28,499 nucleotides of DNA from JBCCAG01 sp050330955. GTDB taxonomy: Bacteria > Cyanobacteriota > Cyanobacteriia > CAKZMO01. The stretch lies in assembly GCA_050330955.1 (NCBI GenBank), contig JBHJHJ010000158.1, positions 1 through 28,499 on the forward strand, in the 5' to 3' direction. This document shows positions 6,408 through 14,793 of this stretch, piece after piece. The notes beneath the pieces are model-generated. The model had not been told where the DNA came from. It saw only the letters and a list, made by a program, of their open reading frames with translations, and made no database searches. Position 1 is the stretch's first letter. Each line of letters opens with the position of its first letter. The position numbers were made by a program, and so were the translations under genes.

Positions 6408-7604
6408 TTAATTCGATTCTAGATCCGGTTCTTCCTCAGCGGCGGTGTCGAGCAGTTCATCAATATCCCCACAGAGGGTTTTCAAGTTCTGATGCCGCGA
6501 TCGCCGGGACGGACGTCGGTAGCGCTTTGTCTTCAGCTTAGGCTCGTAGTAGACCTGGCCCGCTTCGCCGCTAAGCCGCTTGACGGATTCTTCCGCAGCT
6601 GCCGTTTGCCCCAGGGCCGTTTGCCGGGCGATCGCCTCTGCTAAAAAGGTGAGGTAGTGGTCATAGCGCTCCCACTTACGCCCACCGCGCACCACGCACC
6701 CCGGCTCATCCCGGTGCAGGCAGTTGCCAAATTGACAGGCATCCTGGCTGAGCCGTTGCCGAACCTCGGGAAAATAATTGCCCAGCTCCTCAGGGGCGCA
6801 GGTGATGGTGGGCTGGTTAAACCCCGGCGAGTCTGCCAAGAGACCGCCCCCAGCGAATTCTGCAGAGAATCCTGTAGAGAATTCTGCAGCAGATTCAGAG
6901 GATAACTCAAACAGCTCCACGTGACGGGTGGTGTGACGTCCGCGGGCCAGCTTGCCTGACACTGCGTTGACCCGCTGGTTTACGGCTGGAATTAGATGGT
7001 TGATCAGGCTAGATTTACCCACCCCCGACGGCCCAGAAACCACGCTGATGCGGCCCGAGAGCTGCTGGCGCACGGCATCTAGCCCGATGCCCTGCTGGAC
7101 GCTCATGATGATGGGGTCGTAGCCCCACCCGATGAGGCGATCGCGCCACTGCTGTTGGGCTTCAGGCGAAATTCGATCGCACTTGTTGAGGCCCAGCGCC
7201 ACTGCCAGCCCCGTAGACTCTGCCGCCACTAAAAATCGGCTGAGCTGCCAGGGATCCAGCTCGGGTTCAGCTAAGGCAAACACCAGCAGCAGCAGCTGAG
7301 CATTGGCCACTGGCGGGCGCTCTAAGGTGGTATGGCGCGGCATCACCTGGGCTATGGCGCCCCGCTCGCTGCCCCAGTCGATATCTTCCACCGCAACGCG
7401 ATCGCCCACCCACACCTGCTGGCCGATTTTTTTCAATCGGGCGCGGCGGGTGCAGAGCAGCATCACAGCTTCTCCCTGAGCGCTAGCGCTGGAGCCTTCC
7501 GCTAACCGGACCCAGTAGTAGTTGGCCTGCACCGCGATGACCACCCCTTCCCCGGTTGTGCCTCTATCGGCTTGAAACATCCCTGGGCTTAGCGGACGGT
7601 TCAT
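6408..7604 (-). CDS. rsgA: ribosome small subunit-dependent GTPase A
   Basis: RsgA binds the 30S subunit late in its assembly and hydrolyses GTP there. The 398 residues show the circularly permuted GTPase order: an N-terminal OB fold, G4 NKCD (140-143), then the P-loop GPSGVGKSS (191-199), G2 RHTT (223-226) and G3 DSPG (258-261). The zinc knuckle follows, with C290, C295, H297 and C303. A basic C-terminal tail (TKRYRRPSRRSRHQ) may aid RNA contact. Between G2 and G3 the protein carries a short three-fold repeat at about 239-250, encoded by a 12-bp tandem repeat. Its ATG directly abuts the stop of the TusA-like gene with no gap, so translation of the two is likely coupled. Confidence 0.96.
   Translation of the reverse strand: MNRPLSPGMFQADRGTTGEGVVIAVQANYYWVRLAEGSSASAQGEAVMLLCTRRARLKKIGQQVWVGDRVAVEDIDWGSERGAIAQVMPRHTTLERPPVANAQLLLLVFALAEPELDPWQLSRFLVAAESTGLAVALGLNKCDRISPEAQQQWRDRLIGWGYDPIIMSVQQGIGLDAVRQQLSGRISVVSGPSGVGKSSLINHLIPAVNQRVNAVSGKLARGRHTTRHVELFELSSESAAEFSTGFSAEFAGGGLLADSPGFNQPTITCAPEELGNYFPEVRQRLSQDACQFGNCLHRDEPGCVVRGGRKWERYDHYLTFLAEAIARQTALGQTAAAEESVKRLSGEAGQVYYEPKLKTKRYRRPSRRSRHQNLKTLCGDIDELLDTAAEEEPDLESN
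6855..6890. repeat. 12-bp tandem repeat, three copies, inside rsgA
   Basis: GAATTCTGCAGA (6855-6866), GAATCCTGTAGA (6867-6878) and GAATTCTGCAGC (6879-6890) follow one another, the middle copy differing at two positions. The unit is a multiple of three, so the frame is kept. On the minus strand it encodes a four-residue unit (AAEF, STGF, SAEF) placed between the G2 and G3 motifs of RsgA. It looks like a recent slippage expansion. Confidence 0.85.
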
Positions 7605-7865
7605 TTAGCTGGGACAGCGCACTTGAAGGGCGAAAAACTCGGTGCGATCGTCAATGCTCTCAATGGTATAGCCTTCCATGGTCAGGCTAGAGGGCACCTG
7701 CTCAATGGGTTCTCCGCCATCGAGCCACACCTCTAGCAGACTGCCGGGAGCCATCTTTTCGAGGCAGAGCTTAGTGCGAATAAAGTTGATGGGGCAGGGG
7801 GTGCCGCGCAGGTCGAGCTGGCTATCCGGCGCGGAGGCAGATGTTGAAGCTGCGGTAGATGTCAT
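7605..7865 (-). CDS. TusA-family sulfur carrier protein
   Basis: The 86 residues are the size of TusA/SirA/YedF proteins. The family signature is clear: LDLRGTPCPINFIRTK, with C24 in the CPxN/P position where TusA carries a persulfide, followed by EVWLDGGEPIEQVPSSL, the second half of the fold. It acts in the cytoplasm and passes sulfur between a cysteine desulfurase and an acceptor. The TGA of dnaJ overlaps its ATG in an ATGA, and its own stop abuts rsgA, so the three genes are translationally linked. A desulfurase two genes downstream is an obvious candidate donor. Some family members with other roles exist, so the precise job is inferred. Confidence 0.88.
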   Translation of the reverse strand: MTSTAASTSASAPDSQLDLRGTPCPINFIRTKLCLEKMAPGSLLEVWLDGGEPIEQVPSSLTMEGYTIESIDDRTEFFALQVRCPS

Positions 7866-9001
7866 CCTCGAAATAGCCCTCCCAAAAAGCCTTCTAGTCC
7901 AGCGCCTTTGCCAGCGCGATTGCCGTGGATTTCCGCCAGCTTCTCCAGCAGCTCTCGCTCTTCTGAGGTGAGCTTTGTGGGAATGTCGATGTGCACCGTG
8001 ACGCGCTGGTCCCCACGGCTGACCGGATTGCCTAGCTTGGGTACCCCCTTGTTCTCAAGGATGATGACGGTGTCGGGCTGCGTTCCCGCCGCAATGGTAA
8101 TTTCTTCAGGCTCACCGTCTACGGTATTGACCTTGACGCGATCGCCCAAAATTGCCTGGAGATAGCTGATGGTGATTTCAGAAAAGATGGTGACGCCATC
8201 GCGCTTAAATTCGTCATCTTCTTCAACAGAGAGATGGACGTATAAGTCCCCTGGCGGTCCGCTGCGCTCCCCGGCGTCTCCTTCCCCAGAGACGCGTAGA
8301 CGCATGCCGTTGTTCACCCCAGCCGGCACAGTGATTTTGAGCTGCTTGGTTTCCTTTTTCTGTCCGCTGCCGCCGCAGGTACTACATTTGTCTTCGATCA
8401 CCTGTCCGCTGCCACCGCAGGTGGGACAGGCCGAAACCTGGGTGAATCGGCCAAAGGGGGTCGGGGCTTCGCGGCGCACCCTGCCTGCCCCGCTACAGGT
8501 TGCGCATACGCGGGGCTGGGTTCCTGGCTTAGCGCCGCTGCCGCTGCAGGTGCCGCAGGTTTCTAGGTGGTTGACGCGGATCTCTTTTTGCCCGCCAAAC
8601 ACCGCCTCATGAAAGTCCAGCCTTAAATTGTGATGGATGTCTTCACCACGGACCGGACCGCTGCGCCTGCGCCCGGCTTGGCCTGCGCCACCGGAGAAGC
8701 CGCCGAAGAAGCTTTCGAAAATATCGGCGGCAAATCCGCTAAAGTCTCCAAAATCCTGAGCGCCTGCGCCAACCCCTGCGCCGCTGATGCCAGCCTCGCC
8801 AAATTGGTCATAGCGCGCTCGCAGCTCAGGCTGGGAAAGCACCTCATAGGCCCGGTTGATTTCCTTGAAGCGCTCCTCTGCCCCGCTCTCTTTATTGACG
8901 TCGGGGTGATATTTCCGGGCAAGACGGCGATACGCCTGTTTGACCTCATCTTTATCCGCGTTGCGAGAGATGCCGAGAGTATCGTAATAATCGCCAGCCA
9001 T
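7862..9001 (-). CDS. dnaJ: chaperone DnaJ (Hsp40), type I
   Basis: DnaJ delivers unfolded clients to DnaK and stimulates its ATPase. The 379 residues hold all type I regions in order: a J domain (about 1-70) with HPD at 32-34, a Gly/Phe-rich region (FGGFSGGAG), four zinc-binding CxxCxGxG repeats (CGTCSGSG, CATCSGAG, CPTCGGSG, CSTCGGSG) and the C-terminal substrate-binding domain. It lies 92 bp downstream of dnaK on the same strand and overlaps the TusA-like gene by 4 nt. Its job as partner of the neighbouring DnaK is likely. Cyanobacteria have several DnaJ proteins, so exclusivity is not assumed. Confidence 0.97.
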   Translation of the reverse strand: MAGDYYDTLGISRNADKDEVKQAYRRLARKYHPDVNKESGAEERFKEINRAYEVLSQPELRARYDQFGEAGISGAGVGAGAQDFGDFSGFAADIFESFFGGFSGGAGQAGRRRSGPVRGEDIHHNLRLDFHEAVFGGQKEIRVNHLETCGTCSGSGAKPGTQPRVCATCSGAGRVRREAPTPFGRFTQVSACPTCGGSGQVIEDKCSTCGGSGQKKETKQLKITVPAGVNNGMRLRVSGEGDAGERSGPPGDLYVHLSVEEDDEFKRDGVTIFSEITISYLQAILGDRVKVNTVDGEPEEITIAAGTQPDTVIILENKGVPKLGNPVSRGDQRVTVHIDIPTKLTSEERELLEKLAEIHGNRAGKGAGLEGFLGGLFRG

Positions 9002-9093
9002 AGAGCACTATATCGAAGAAGTTAAGTTCGTATGCCAATGCCAAAGTAGGCCAGTGCTGCCATCAGCTCCTACCCCGTGTCTATCTTATCGCG

Positions 9094-11100
9094 CTAGTCA
9101 ATCGGTTCGTAGTCTGCCGCCATAGTCTTGTCTTCACTGCCAGTCTCGTCCTCATCGTCAAACGCGTATTCCACATCGTCAGAGAAGGGAGCAGACTGAC
9201 CGTTGACGGGCTCAGCAATTTCAGTTTCGGCTGAATCCTCATCCACCGCATCCGTCATGTCGATGTATTCATCGGGCTCTTCCCCGCGACTTGCCTGCTG
9301 ATAGACTGACGTGCCAATCGCGAGTAGAAGCTGCTGTAGCCCCTCTAGCTTCCGCTTGAGGTCTTCGGGCTCAACGTTGCGGTCAGCGATCGTCGATCGA
9401 ACTTCAGCAACCTGCTCTCCAGCCTGCGCCTTAAGCTCGTCTGAGATAAACTCAGCGTTGTCGCGCATGGTCTCTTCGTAGCTCTTAAACAGCTTGTCGG
9501 CGTAGTTTCGATACTCCACCAGTACTTTCTGCCGCTCATCATCCTCGCGATAGACCTCAGCCTCCTGGCGCATACGCTCGATTTCAGACTGGGTCAGGCC
9601 ACCAGTGTTGGTAATACGGATGCCCTGCTCGCGGCCAGTGCCCTTGTCGCGGGCGCCAACTTGAAGAATGCCGTTAGCGTCTATCTCGAAGGACACCTCG
9701 ATTTGCGGAATGCCGCGGGGCGCGGGGGGAATGCCGGTGAGCTGAAATTTACCCAGACTTTTATTGTCTTTGGCCATGGCCCGCTCCCCTTGGAGCACAT
9801 GGATTTCTACAGAGGTTTGACCATCAGTGGCGGTGGAAAACGCTTGAGTCTTGCTTGTCGGGATCGTAGTGTTGCGCTCGATGATCTTGGTAAAAACCTC
9901 TCCCAGGGTTTCGATGCCGAGGGAAAGCGGCGTAACGTCTAGCAGCAGCAGATCCTTTACCTCGCCACCCAGGACGCCGGCCTGGATAGCAGCCCCCAGC
10001 GCAACGGCTTCATCGGGGTTGACAGATTTGTCCGGCGTCATGCCGCCAAAATGCTCACTAATCGCCTGCTGGACCGCAGGAATGCGGGTTGAGCCACCTA
10101 CGAGCAAAATGCGATCCACATCCCCAGCTTCTAAGTCAGCGTCTTTGAGTGCCTGTACCACTGGCTCGATGGTGGCATTGACCAGATCACCCACCAGCTC
10201 CTCAAATTTAGCTCGCGTCAGGTCCATCTCTAGATGCTTAGGCCCCGTCTCATCGGCTGAGATAAAGGGCAAATTGACCGACGTCGCCAGCATGCTGGAC
10301 AGCTCAACCTTGGCCTTTTCCGCCGCCTCTCGCAGTCGCTGCAGCGCCATACTATCTGCAGATAGGTCGATCCCCTCTTCCTCTCGAAAGGCATCAATCA
10401 TCCAGCGCACGATGGCGTTGTCAAAGTCGTCCCCGCCTAGGTGGTTATTTCCCGACGTGGCCTTAACTTCGAATACGCCGTCACCCAGCTGCAGCAGCGA
10501 GACATCGAAAGTACCGCCCCCGAGGTCAAATACGAGGACAATTTGATCCTGGTCCTGCTTATCTAAGCCGTAGGATAGGGCTGCCGCAGTGGGCTCGTTG
10601 ATAATGCGCATCACCTCTAGGCCAGAGATGGTGCCAGCGTCTTTAGTTGCCTGCCGCTGCGCATCGGTAAAGTATGCGGGCACCGTAATCACCGCTTGGG
10701 TGACCTCTTCGCCCAAGTAGGCTTCTGCGTCATCTTTTAGCTTCTGCAGAATCATGGCCGACACTTCTTGGGCCGTGTAGGTGCGATCGCGAATCTGAAC
10801 GCTGACGGTGTTGTCTCGCCCTTTGACGCAGGTGTAGGGCACGCGCTCGCGCTCTTCCTCGGTATCTTCCCACCGGCGTCCAATGAAGCGCTTGACGCTG
10901 AAAATAGTGTTTTCGGCGTTGGTGACGGCCTGCCGCTTGGCAAGTTGACCCACTAAGCGATCGCCCGCCTTGCCAAAACCGACGATGCTTGGCGTGGTGC
11001 GTCCCCCTTCTGAGTTAGGAATGACAATAGGCTGTCCCCCCTCTAGGACAGAAACGCAGCTGTTGGTTGTGCCCAAGTCAATGCCAATAACTTTTCCCAT
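9094..11100 (-). CDS. dnaK: chaperone DnaK (Hsp70), probably the DnaK1 type
   Basis: This is an ATP-driven chaperone of 668 residues. The nucleotide-binding domain begins GKVIGIDLGTTNSCV and has VFDLGGGTFDVS and LLVGGSTRIP. The inter-domain linker DLLLLDVTPLSLG precedes the substrate-binding domain and a helical lid. The C-terminus is long and acidic (after about 600), ending with MAADYEPID rather than the DDVIDAEF-like end usual for DnaK2. Cyanobacteria carry three DnaK types. The position between grpE and pilB matches, as I recall, Synechocystis sll0057-sll0058-slr0063, which makes this dnaK1. That subtype call is inferred. It is preceded by its own 316-bp leader. Confidence 0.96.
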   Translation of the reverse strand: MGKVIGIDLGTTNSCVSVLEGGQPIVIPNSEGGRTTPSIVGFGKAGDRLVGQLAKRQAVTNAENTIFSVKRFIGRRWEDTEEERERVPYTCVKGRDNTVSVQIRDRTYTAQEVSAMILQKLKDDAEAYLGEEVTQAVITVPAYFTDAQRQATKDAGTISGLEVMRIINEPTAAALSYGLDKQDQDQIVLVFDLGGGTFDVSLLQLGDGVFEVKATSGNNHLGGDDFDNAIVRWMIDAFREEEGIDLSADSMALQRLREAAEKAKVELSSMLATSVNLPFISADETGPKHLEMDLTRAKFEELVGDLVNATIEPVVQALKDADLEAGDVDRILLVGGSTRIPAVQQAISEHFGGMTPDKSVNPDEAVALGAAIQAGVLGGEVKDLLLLDVTPLSLGIETLGEVFTKIIERNTTIPTSKTQAFSTATDGQTSVEIHVLQGERAMAKDNKSLGKFQLTGIPPAPRGIPQIEVSFEIDANGILQVGARDKGTGREQGIRITNTGGLTQSEIERMRQEAEVYREDDERQKVLVEYRNYADKLFKSYEETMRDNAEFISDELKAQAGEQVAEVRSTIADRNVEPEDLKRKLEGLQQLLLAIGTSVYQQASRGEEPDEYIDMTDAVDEDSAETEIAEPVNGQSAPFSDDVEYAFDDEDETGSEDKTMAADYEPID

Positions 11101-11416
11101 AATCAGCGGCTATGAATGCAGTTTGTATAGGAGCCCGTAACTTTAGCCTTTATTCAGCAGGCGGCCCGTTAAATCAGGGCCGATATTGTCGAAAGCTCAA
11201 GATTTGATATAGAAGCTAAACTCGTGCAGCATAAACGATAGTGCTATTTGAACCACCATAGCCGACATCAGATAGAAATCGCTAGCAGTTCCCTGGCCTA
11301 GCTTACGGAATCAATTGTGAACTTAATCCTGCGGTCAAGAGGCGATCACTTAGATTTTGCCTGCTTTTAGAAGTGCCCGGCCAGGCCCCTGGAAACAACA
11401 AGGGGCTGCCGGCAGC
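11101..11416. other. dnaK-grpE intergenic region with a leader hairpin
   Basis: These 316 bp hold no gene I can support. CGGCCC (11162-11167) pairs with GGGCCG (11177-11182) around a 9-nt loop, about 60-80 nt before the dnaK start on the minus strand. A second stem, GCCCCT (11385-11390) with AGGGGC (11401-11406), lies right after the grpE stop and could end the grpE transcript, but it has no T-run. I looked for the CIRCE element (TTAGCACTC-N9-GAGTGCTAA) and did not find it, so HrcA control is not supported here. Confidence 0.5.
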
Positions 11417-12133
11417 TTAGTCCTCAGCCGCCGAATCAGCCTCGACATCGACCCCATCTGAAGTGGCCACCTTGACCATGGCGTGTCGGAGGACGCGCTC
11501 AGCTAAGGTATAGCCACGCATGAGCTGTTCGATGACAACCCCATCTTCATACTCTCGGGTAGGCTCACGCATCACAGCTTCATGAAGATTGGGATCAAAT
11601 TGCTCGCCCTCAGCCCGCATGGGAGAAACCCCCAGCTTCTTGAGAGCGTCCACAAGCTGCTTGTACACCCCCTGATAGCTTTTATGAATGGTCATTTCGC
11701 CATCGGTCTGGGGCTTAATCTGCGATCGCGCCCGCTCAAAATTATCGACAACAGGCAGCATTTCAGAAATAGTTGAGCACTTGACCTGCACCTCTAGATC
11801 CTGGCGCTCCTTCTGCATCCGCTTACGGAAGTTCTCAAAATCTGCAGCGATGCGCATGTACTGCGCCATTCGCTCGTCGAGCTGAGCCTGAAGACGCGTC
11901 ACCTCCTGCTGCAGCGATTCTACAGCCAGGGGAACCGCTCCATCGTCAGCCGTGGTCGATTCACTTTGGGAAAGCTCTGGCGAGTCACCTGCTGGGGCAT
12001 CGCTAGTGCCATCCTCTAAGTCCAAATCCACTTCATCTAGAGTTGGCCCATTTTCGGAGACTGCATTCTCAGCGCTGCCTGCGCTGCCCGGCTGGGGTTG
12101 ATACTCTTCAGGCTTTTCGTCTTCAATCATCAT
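11417..12133 (-). CDS. grpE: nucleotide exchange factor GrpE
   Basis: GrpE releases ADP from DnaK. The 238 residues have a long acidic, disordered N-terminus (about 1-75), a coiled-coil helix (SLQQEVTRLQAQLDERMAQY and the IAADFENFRKRMQKER segment) and a C-terminal beta-wing with GVSPMRAEGEQFDPNLHEAV, the family signature. It is upstream of dnaK on the same strand, but the 316-bp gap suggests partly separate transcription. It is divergent from pilB. The start ATG gives MMIEDEK; a second ATG directly follows the first, so the start is uncertain by one codon. Confidence 0.96.
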   Translation of the reverse strand: MMIEDEKPEEYQPQPGSAGSAENAVSENGPTLDEVDLDLEDGTSDAPAGDSPELSQSESTTADDGAVPLAVESLQQEVTRLQAQLDERMAQYMRIAADFENFRKRMQKERQDLEVQVKCSTISEMLPVVDNFERARSQIKPQTDGEMTIHKSYQGVYKQLVDALKKLGVSPMRAEGEQFDPNLHEAVMREPTREYEDGVVIEQLMRGYTLAERVLRHAMVKVATSDGVDVEADSAAED

Positions 12134-12492
12134 GAACTATAAACGTCGAAATTCAACTCTGTATAGACAGTTCTACTCTACAGCCAAGCCATCCGGTTGG
12201 GGAAACCCGTACAGCGGCACAGTGAAATATATCTGCAACCTTACCGTAGCATCTCTAATCGAAGTTTAAGAAATATGAAATCAGGTTTGAGACCCACGCG
12301 AGTATTTGTCCAAAAAGCGGGCTGGATATGAACAGTATGGCCAGTCAACAGTCAGTCAATGTCAGGCTAGCTGAAGTTATTGGGTAAGATTACAGACATG
12401 CGGTAAGCCTGACCCTGTATTTGCCTTCTGCAGTCAATTGCAAGTCATTGTTTGTTGATAGCGGTCATAATATATGGCTATTGGGCCTGCCC

Positions 12493-12526
12493 GTCAGACA
12501 TGACAATGGGGTCAGGGGTGTCTGAC
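12493..12526 (+). promoter_or_regulatory. inverted repeat in the pilB leader
   Basis: GTCAGACA (12493-12500) is perfectly complementary to TGTCTGAC (12519-12526). Inside, TGAC (12501-12504) pairs with GTCA (12511-12514), extending the stem past a GGGG bulge. It lies 215 bp before the pilB ATG. It could be an RNA hairpin if the transcript starts upstream, or an operator. No T-run follows, so it is not a typical terminator. Confidence 0.4.
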
Positions 12527-12670
12527 CGCGAAAATGGCTTGGGTTTGATGTGGTGTATAAAGTGTGGCGATCTTTTGGTGGTGCAGCATTCAGGGCATAG
12601 ACGTCTGGGTACAAATGCCGGGGCATGGCTGTCTGGGCATAAGTATCTAGCCTACGCTCAAGCACCTCCT

Positions 12671-12693
12671 GCAGCGCTTGGAGCTAGCGCTGC
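12671..12693 (+). promoter_or_regulatory. GC-rich hairpin just before pilB
   Basis: GCAGCGCT (12671-12678) pairs perfectly with AGCGCTGC (12686-12693) around a 7-nt loop, 47 nt before the pilB ATG. It overlaps the alternative upstream TTG start at 12678, which argues against use of that start. It may shape the 5' leader of the pilus mRNA. Confidence 0.45.
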
Positions 12694-12740
12694 CTCTCAC
12701 TGGGTGGATCAAGTACAGTTCATGGATTAATGCAGCAGCT

Positions 12741-14747
12741 ATGGCTAATTCTTCGTCAAAGGGACGCGCGCTCGTTGTTAGACAGGGCTTTTCGCCATTC
12801 GGCAATAAGCTTGTTCAAGCTGGCTATATCAACTCTGAGCAGATGCAGCAGGCGCTGGTTGAAAGCCGAAAATCGGGGCGCCCGCTGACGGATGTTTTAG
12901 AAGCGCTAACGGGAAAGAATCTGCCCCCCGACCTGCTGCGACAGTACAAAAAGCAGCAGCTCTTCGAGCTTAAAATTCTCTTTGGCGTTGAATCTCTGGA
13001 TCCGGAGCTCAGCGAAATTCCAACGACCCAGGTTGGTCAGCTGATCGACGGGCTCATTCCAGTGGATACCTGCCGCCGCTACCAGCTTATCCCGCTGTCG
13101 CGCAACGAGACTGAGCCGCCCTCGGTACTGGTGGCCATGGTAGACCCCGATGACCTTTCTGCTCAAGATGACCTCAACCGTATTTTGCGGCCTCAGGGCT
13201 TAGCGCTTCAGCGGATGGTGATCACCCCTGATGATTACCAGCGGCTGATGTCCCAATATCTTGATGAAAAGGTCGAGCGCGAGAAGAAGATTGAACAGGA
13301 ATCTCGGGTTGATGTCAGCGCCGATATCGAGGGTTTAGGCTACCTCGACTTGGAAGACGCTCCCGATGACATAGAGGCCAACCTAGACAGCGCCCTTCAA
13401 GATGCCGAAGCGGCCCCCATTATTTCACTGGTCAACAAAATGCTGATTAAGGCGCTGCAGAGCGATGTTTCAGACATTCACGTTGAACCCCAGGAAGAGG
13501 CGTTGCGGGTCCGCTACCGAAAAGATGGCGTGTTGCGAGAGGCCTTTGAGCCGCTGCCTAAAAAGATTGTGCCTTCCGTGACGGCTCGCCTCAAAATTAT
13601 GGCCAACTTAGACATCGCGGAACGGCGTATCCCCCAAGACGGCCGTATCCGCCGTCGCTTCGACAGTCGCACTATTGATTTTCGCGTCAGCACGATCCCC
13701 AGTCGCTACGGTGAGAAGGTCTGCTTGCGAATTTTAGACAACTCAGCGACCCAGTTCGGTCTAGACTCGTTAATCACTGACCCGGACACGCTGCGGACCG
13801 TAAAGGATATGGTCAGCCGGCCCTTTGGCCTAATTTTGGTGACGGGTCCGACGGGGTCGGGAAAGACCACGACGCTGTATTCTGCCCTATCAGAGCGCAA
13901 TACTCCAGAAGTTAACATCAACACTGTAGAAGACCCTATTGAGTACTCTCTGCCAGGCATTACTCAAGTGCAGGTACTCCGAGAGAAGGGAATTGATTTT
14001 GCCTCGGTTCTGCGGTCCTTCCTGCGGCAAGACCCCGACGTCATTCTGGTCGGTGAGACCCGGGATAGGGAGACGGCCAAGACAGCAATTGAGGCAGCTT
14101 TGACGGGTCACTTGGTGATGACAACCCTGCACACTAACGATGCCGCCAGCGCGATCGCCCGCTTGGACGAGATGGGGGTGGAGTCGTTCATGCTTTCGGG
14201 CTCACTAATTGGCATTTTGGCCCAGCGTCTGGTGCGGCAGGTCTGCGATAAGTGCCGCCAGCCCTACACCCCCTCCCCAGAAGAGCTCTCTCGCTTTGGC
14301 ATGACAGACACGCTAGACTTTGAGCGCACTTTCTACAGGGCTAACGTTCTCAGCGTAGAGCAGATTCAGGCCGCGCAAGAGAGTGGCGAGCTGTGCTCAA
14401 AATGCGGTGGATCGGGCTATAAAGGGCGCGTCGGCGTCTATGAAGTGCTGCGGATGACCGAGAACATCGAGACGCTGATTTCTGACGGCGCGCCGTCAGA
14501 GCGCATTAAAGAGGTTGCCACAGAAGAGGGAATGAAGACCCTGCTGGCCTACAGCCTAGAGCTCGTGCGTCAGGGATTAACCACATTCGAAGAGGTTGAG
14601 CGGGTAACCCTGACGGATGCAGGGCTAGAGGCAGAGCTCAAAGCGCGGCGCAGGGCGTCTCTGGTTTGTCGCACCTGTGATGCTGCCCTACAGCCTGAGT
14701 GGTCCCACTGCCCCTATTGCACAACCCCCCGTTTCCACGATAACTAA
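12741..14747 (+). CDS. pilB: type IV pilus extension ATPase PilB
   Basis: PilB is the hexameric cytoplasmic motor that powers pilin polymerisation, and so motility and DNA uptake in cyanobacteria. From the ATG at 12741 it has 668 residues beginning MANSSSKGRALVVRQGFSPF, which matches cyanobacterial PilB1 starts as I remember them. An upstream TTG at 12678 would add 21 unconvincing residues. The N-terminal MshE-type domains come first, then the arginine-rich N2 region, Walker A GPTGSGKT (369-376), the Asp box, Walker B DPDVILVGETRD and the His box HLVMTTLHTNDA. The tetracysteine zinc motif is CDKC with CSKCGGSG. An additional C-terminal zinc ribbon (CRTC with CPYC) is present. No strong ribosome binding site is seen. 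It is first in pilB-pilT-pilC. Confidence 0.96.
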   Translation: MANSSSKGRALVVRQGFSPFGNKLVQAGYINSEQMQQALVESRKSGRPLTDVLEALTGKNLPPDLLRQYKKQQLFELKILFGVESLDPELSEIPTTQVGQLIDGLIPVDTCRRYQLIPLSRNETEPPSVLVAMVDPDDLSAQDDLNRILRPQGLALQRMVITPDDYQRLMSQYLDEKVEREKKIEQESRVDVSADIEGLGYLDLEDAPDDIEANLDSALQDAEAAPIISLVNKMLIKALQSDVSDIHVEPQEEALRVRYRKDGVLREAFEPLPKKIVPSVTARLKIMANLDIAERRIPQDGRIRRRFDSRTIDFRVSTIPSRYGEKVCLRILDNSATQFGLDSLITDPDTLRTVKDMVSRPFGLILVTGPTGSGKTTTLYSALSERNTPEVNINTVEDPIEYSLPGITQVQVLREKGIDFASVLRSFLRQDPDVILVGETRDRETAKTAIEAALTGHLVMTTLHTNDAASAIARLDEMGVESFMLSGSLIGILAQRLVRQVCDKCRQPYTPSPEELSRFGMTDTLDFERTFYRANVLSVEQIQAAQESGELCSKCGGSGYKGRVGVYEVLRMTENIETLISDGAPSERIKEVATEEGMKTLLAYSLELVRQGLTTFEEVERVTLTDAGLEAELKARRRASLVCRTCDAALQPEWSHCPYCTTPRFHDN

Positions 14748-14793
14748 GCCTTACTTTTTACCCTTTACCTTTATTTTTTAGGAGCGATCGCAC

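Larger units (their letters stand above)
12134..12740. promoter_or_regulatory. grpE-pilB divergent intergenic region
   Basis: This 607-bp stretch must contain promoters for minus-strand grpE and the plus-strand pilus operon. It holds two clear inverted repeats described separately (12493-12526 and 12671-12693). A short ORF (12452-12730) has no coding character. The pilB reading frame stays open back to a TTG at 12678. No known riboswitch, tRNA or cAMP-receptor site could be identified with confidence. Confidence 0.6.

Noticed and set aside
9851..10546. 231-residue plus-strand ORF opposite dnaK
   Set aside because: It is a shadow of the dnaK coding sequence, with a serine-rich composition.
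11101..11416. CIRCE or HrcA site before dnaK
   Set aside because: The TTAGCACTC-N9-GAGTGCTAA pattern was looked for and is absent.
12452..12730. 92-residue plus-strand ORF in the grpE-pilB gap
   Set aside because: It shows no family resemblance or coding bias and spans both inverted repeats.
12678..12740. TTG start for pilB giving 21 extra residues
   Set aside because: The TTG lies in a strong hairpin, and the extra residues do not resemble PilB starts; the ATG at 12741 matches the family start.
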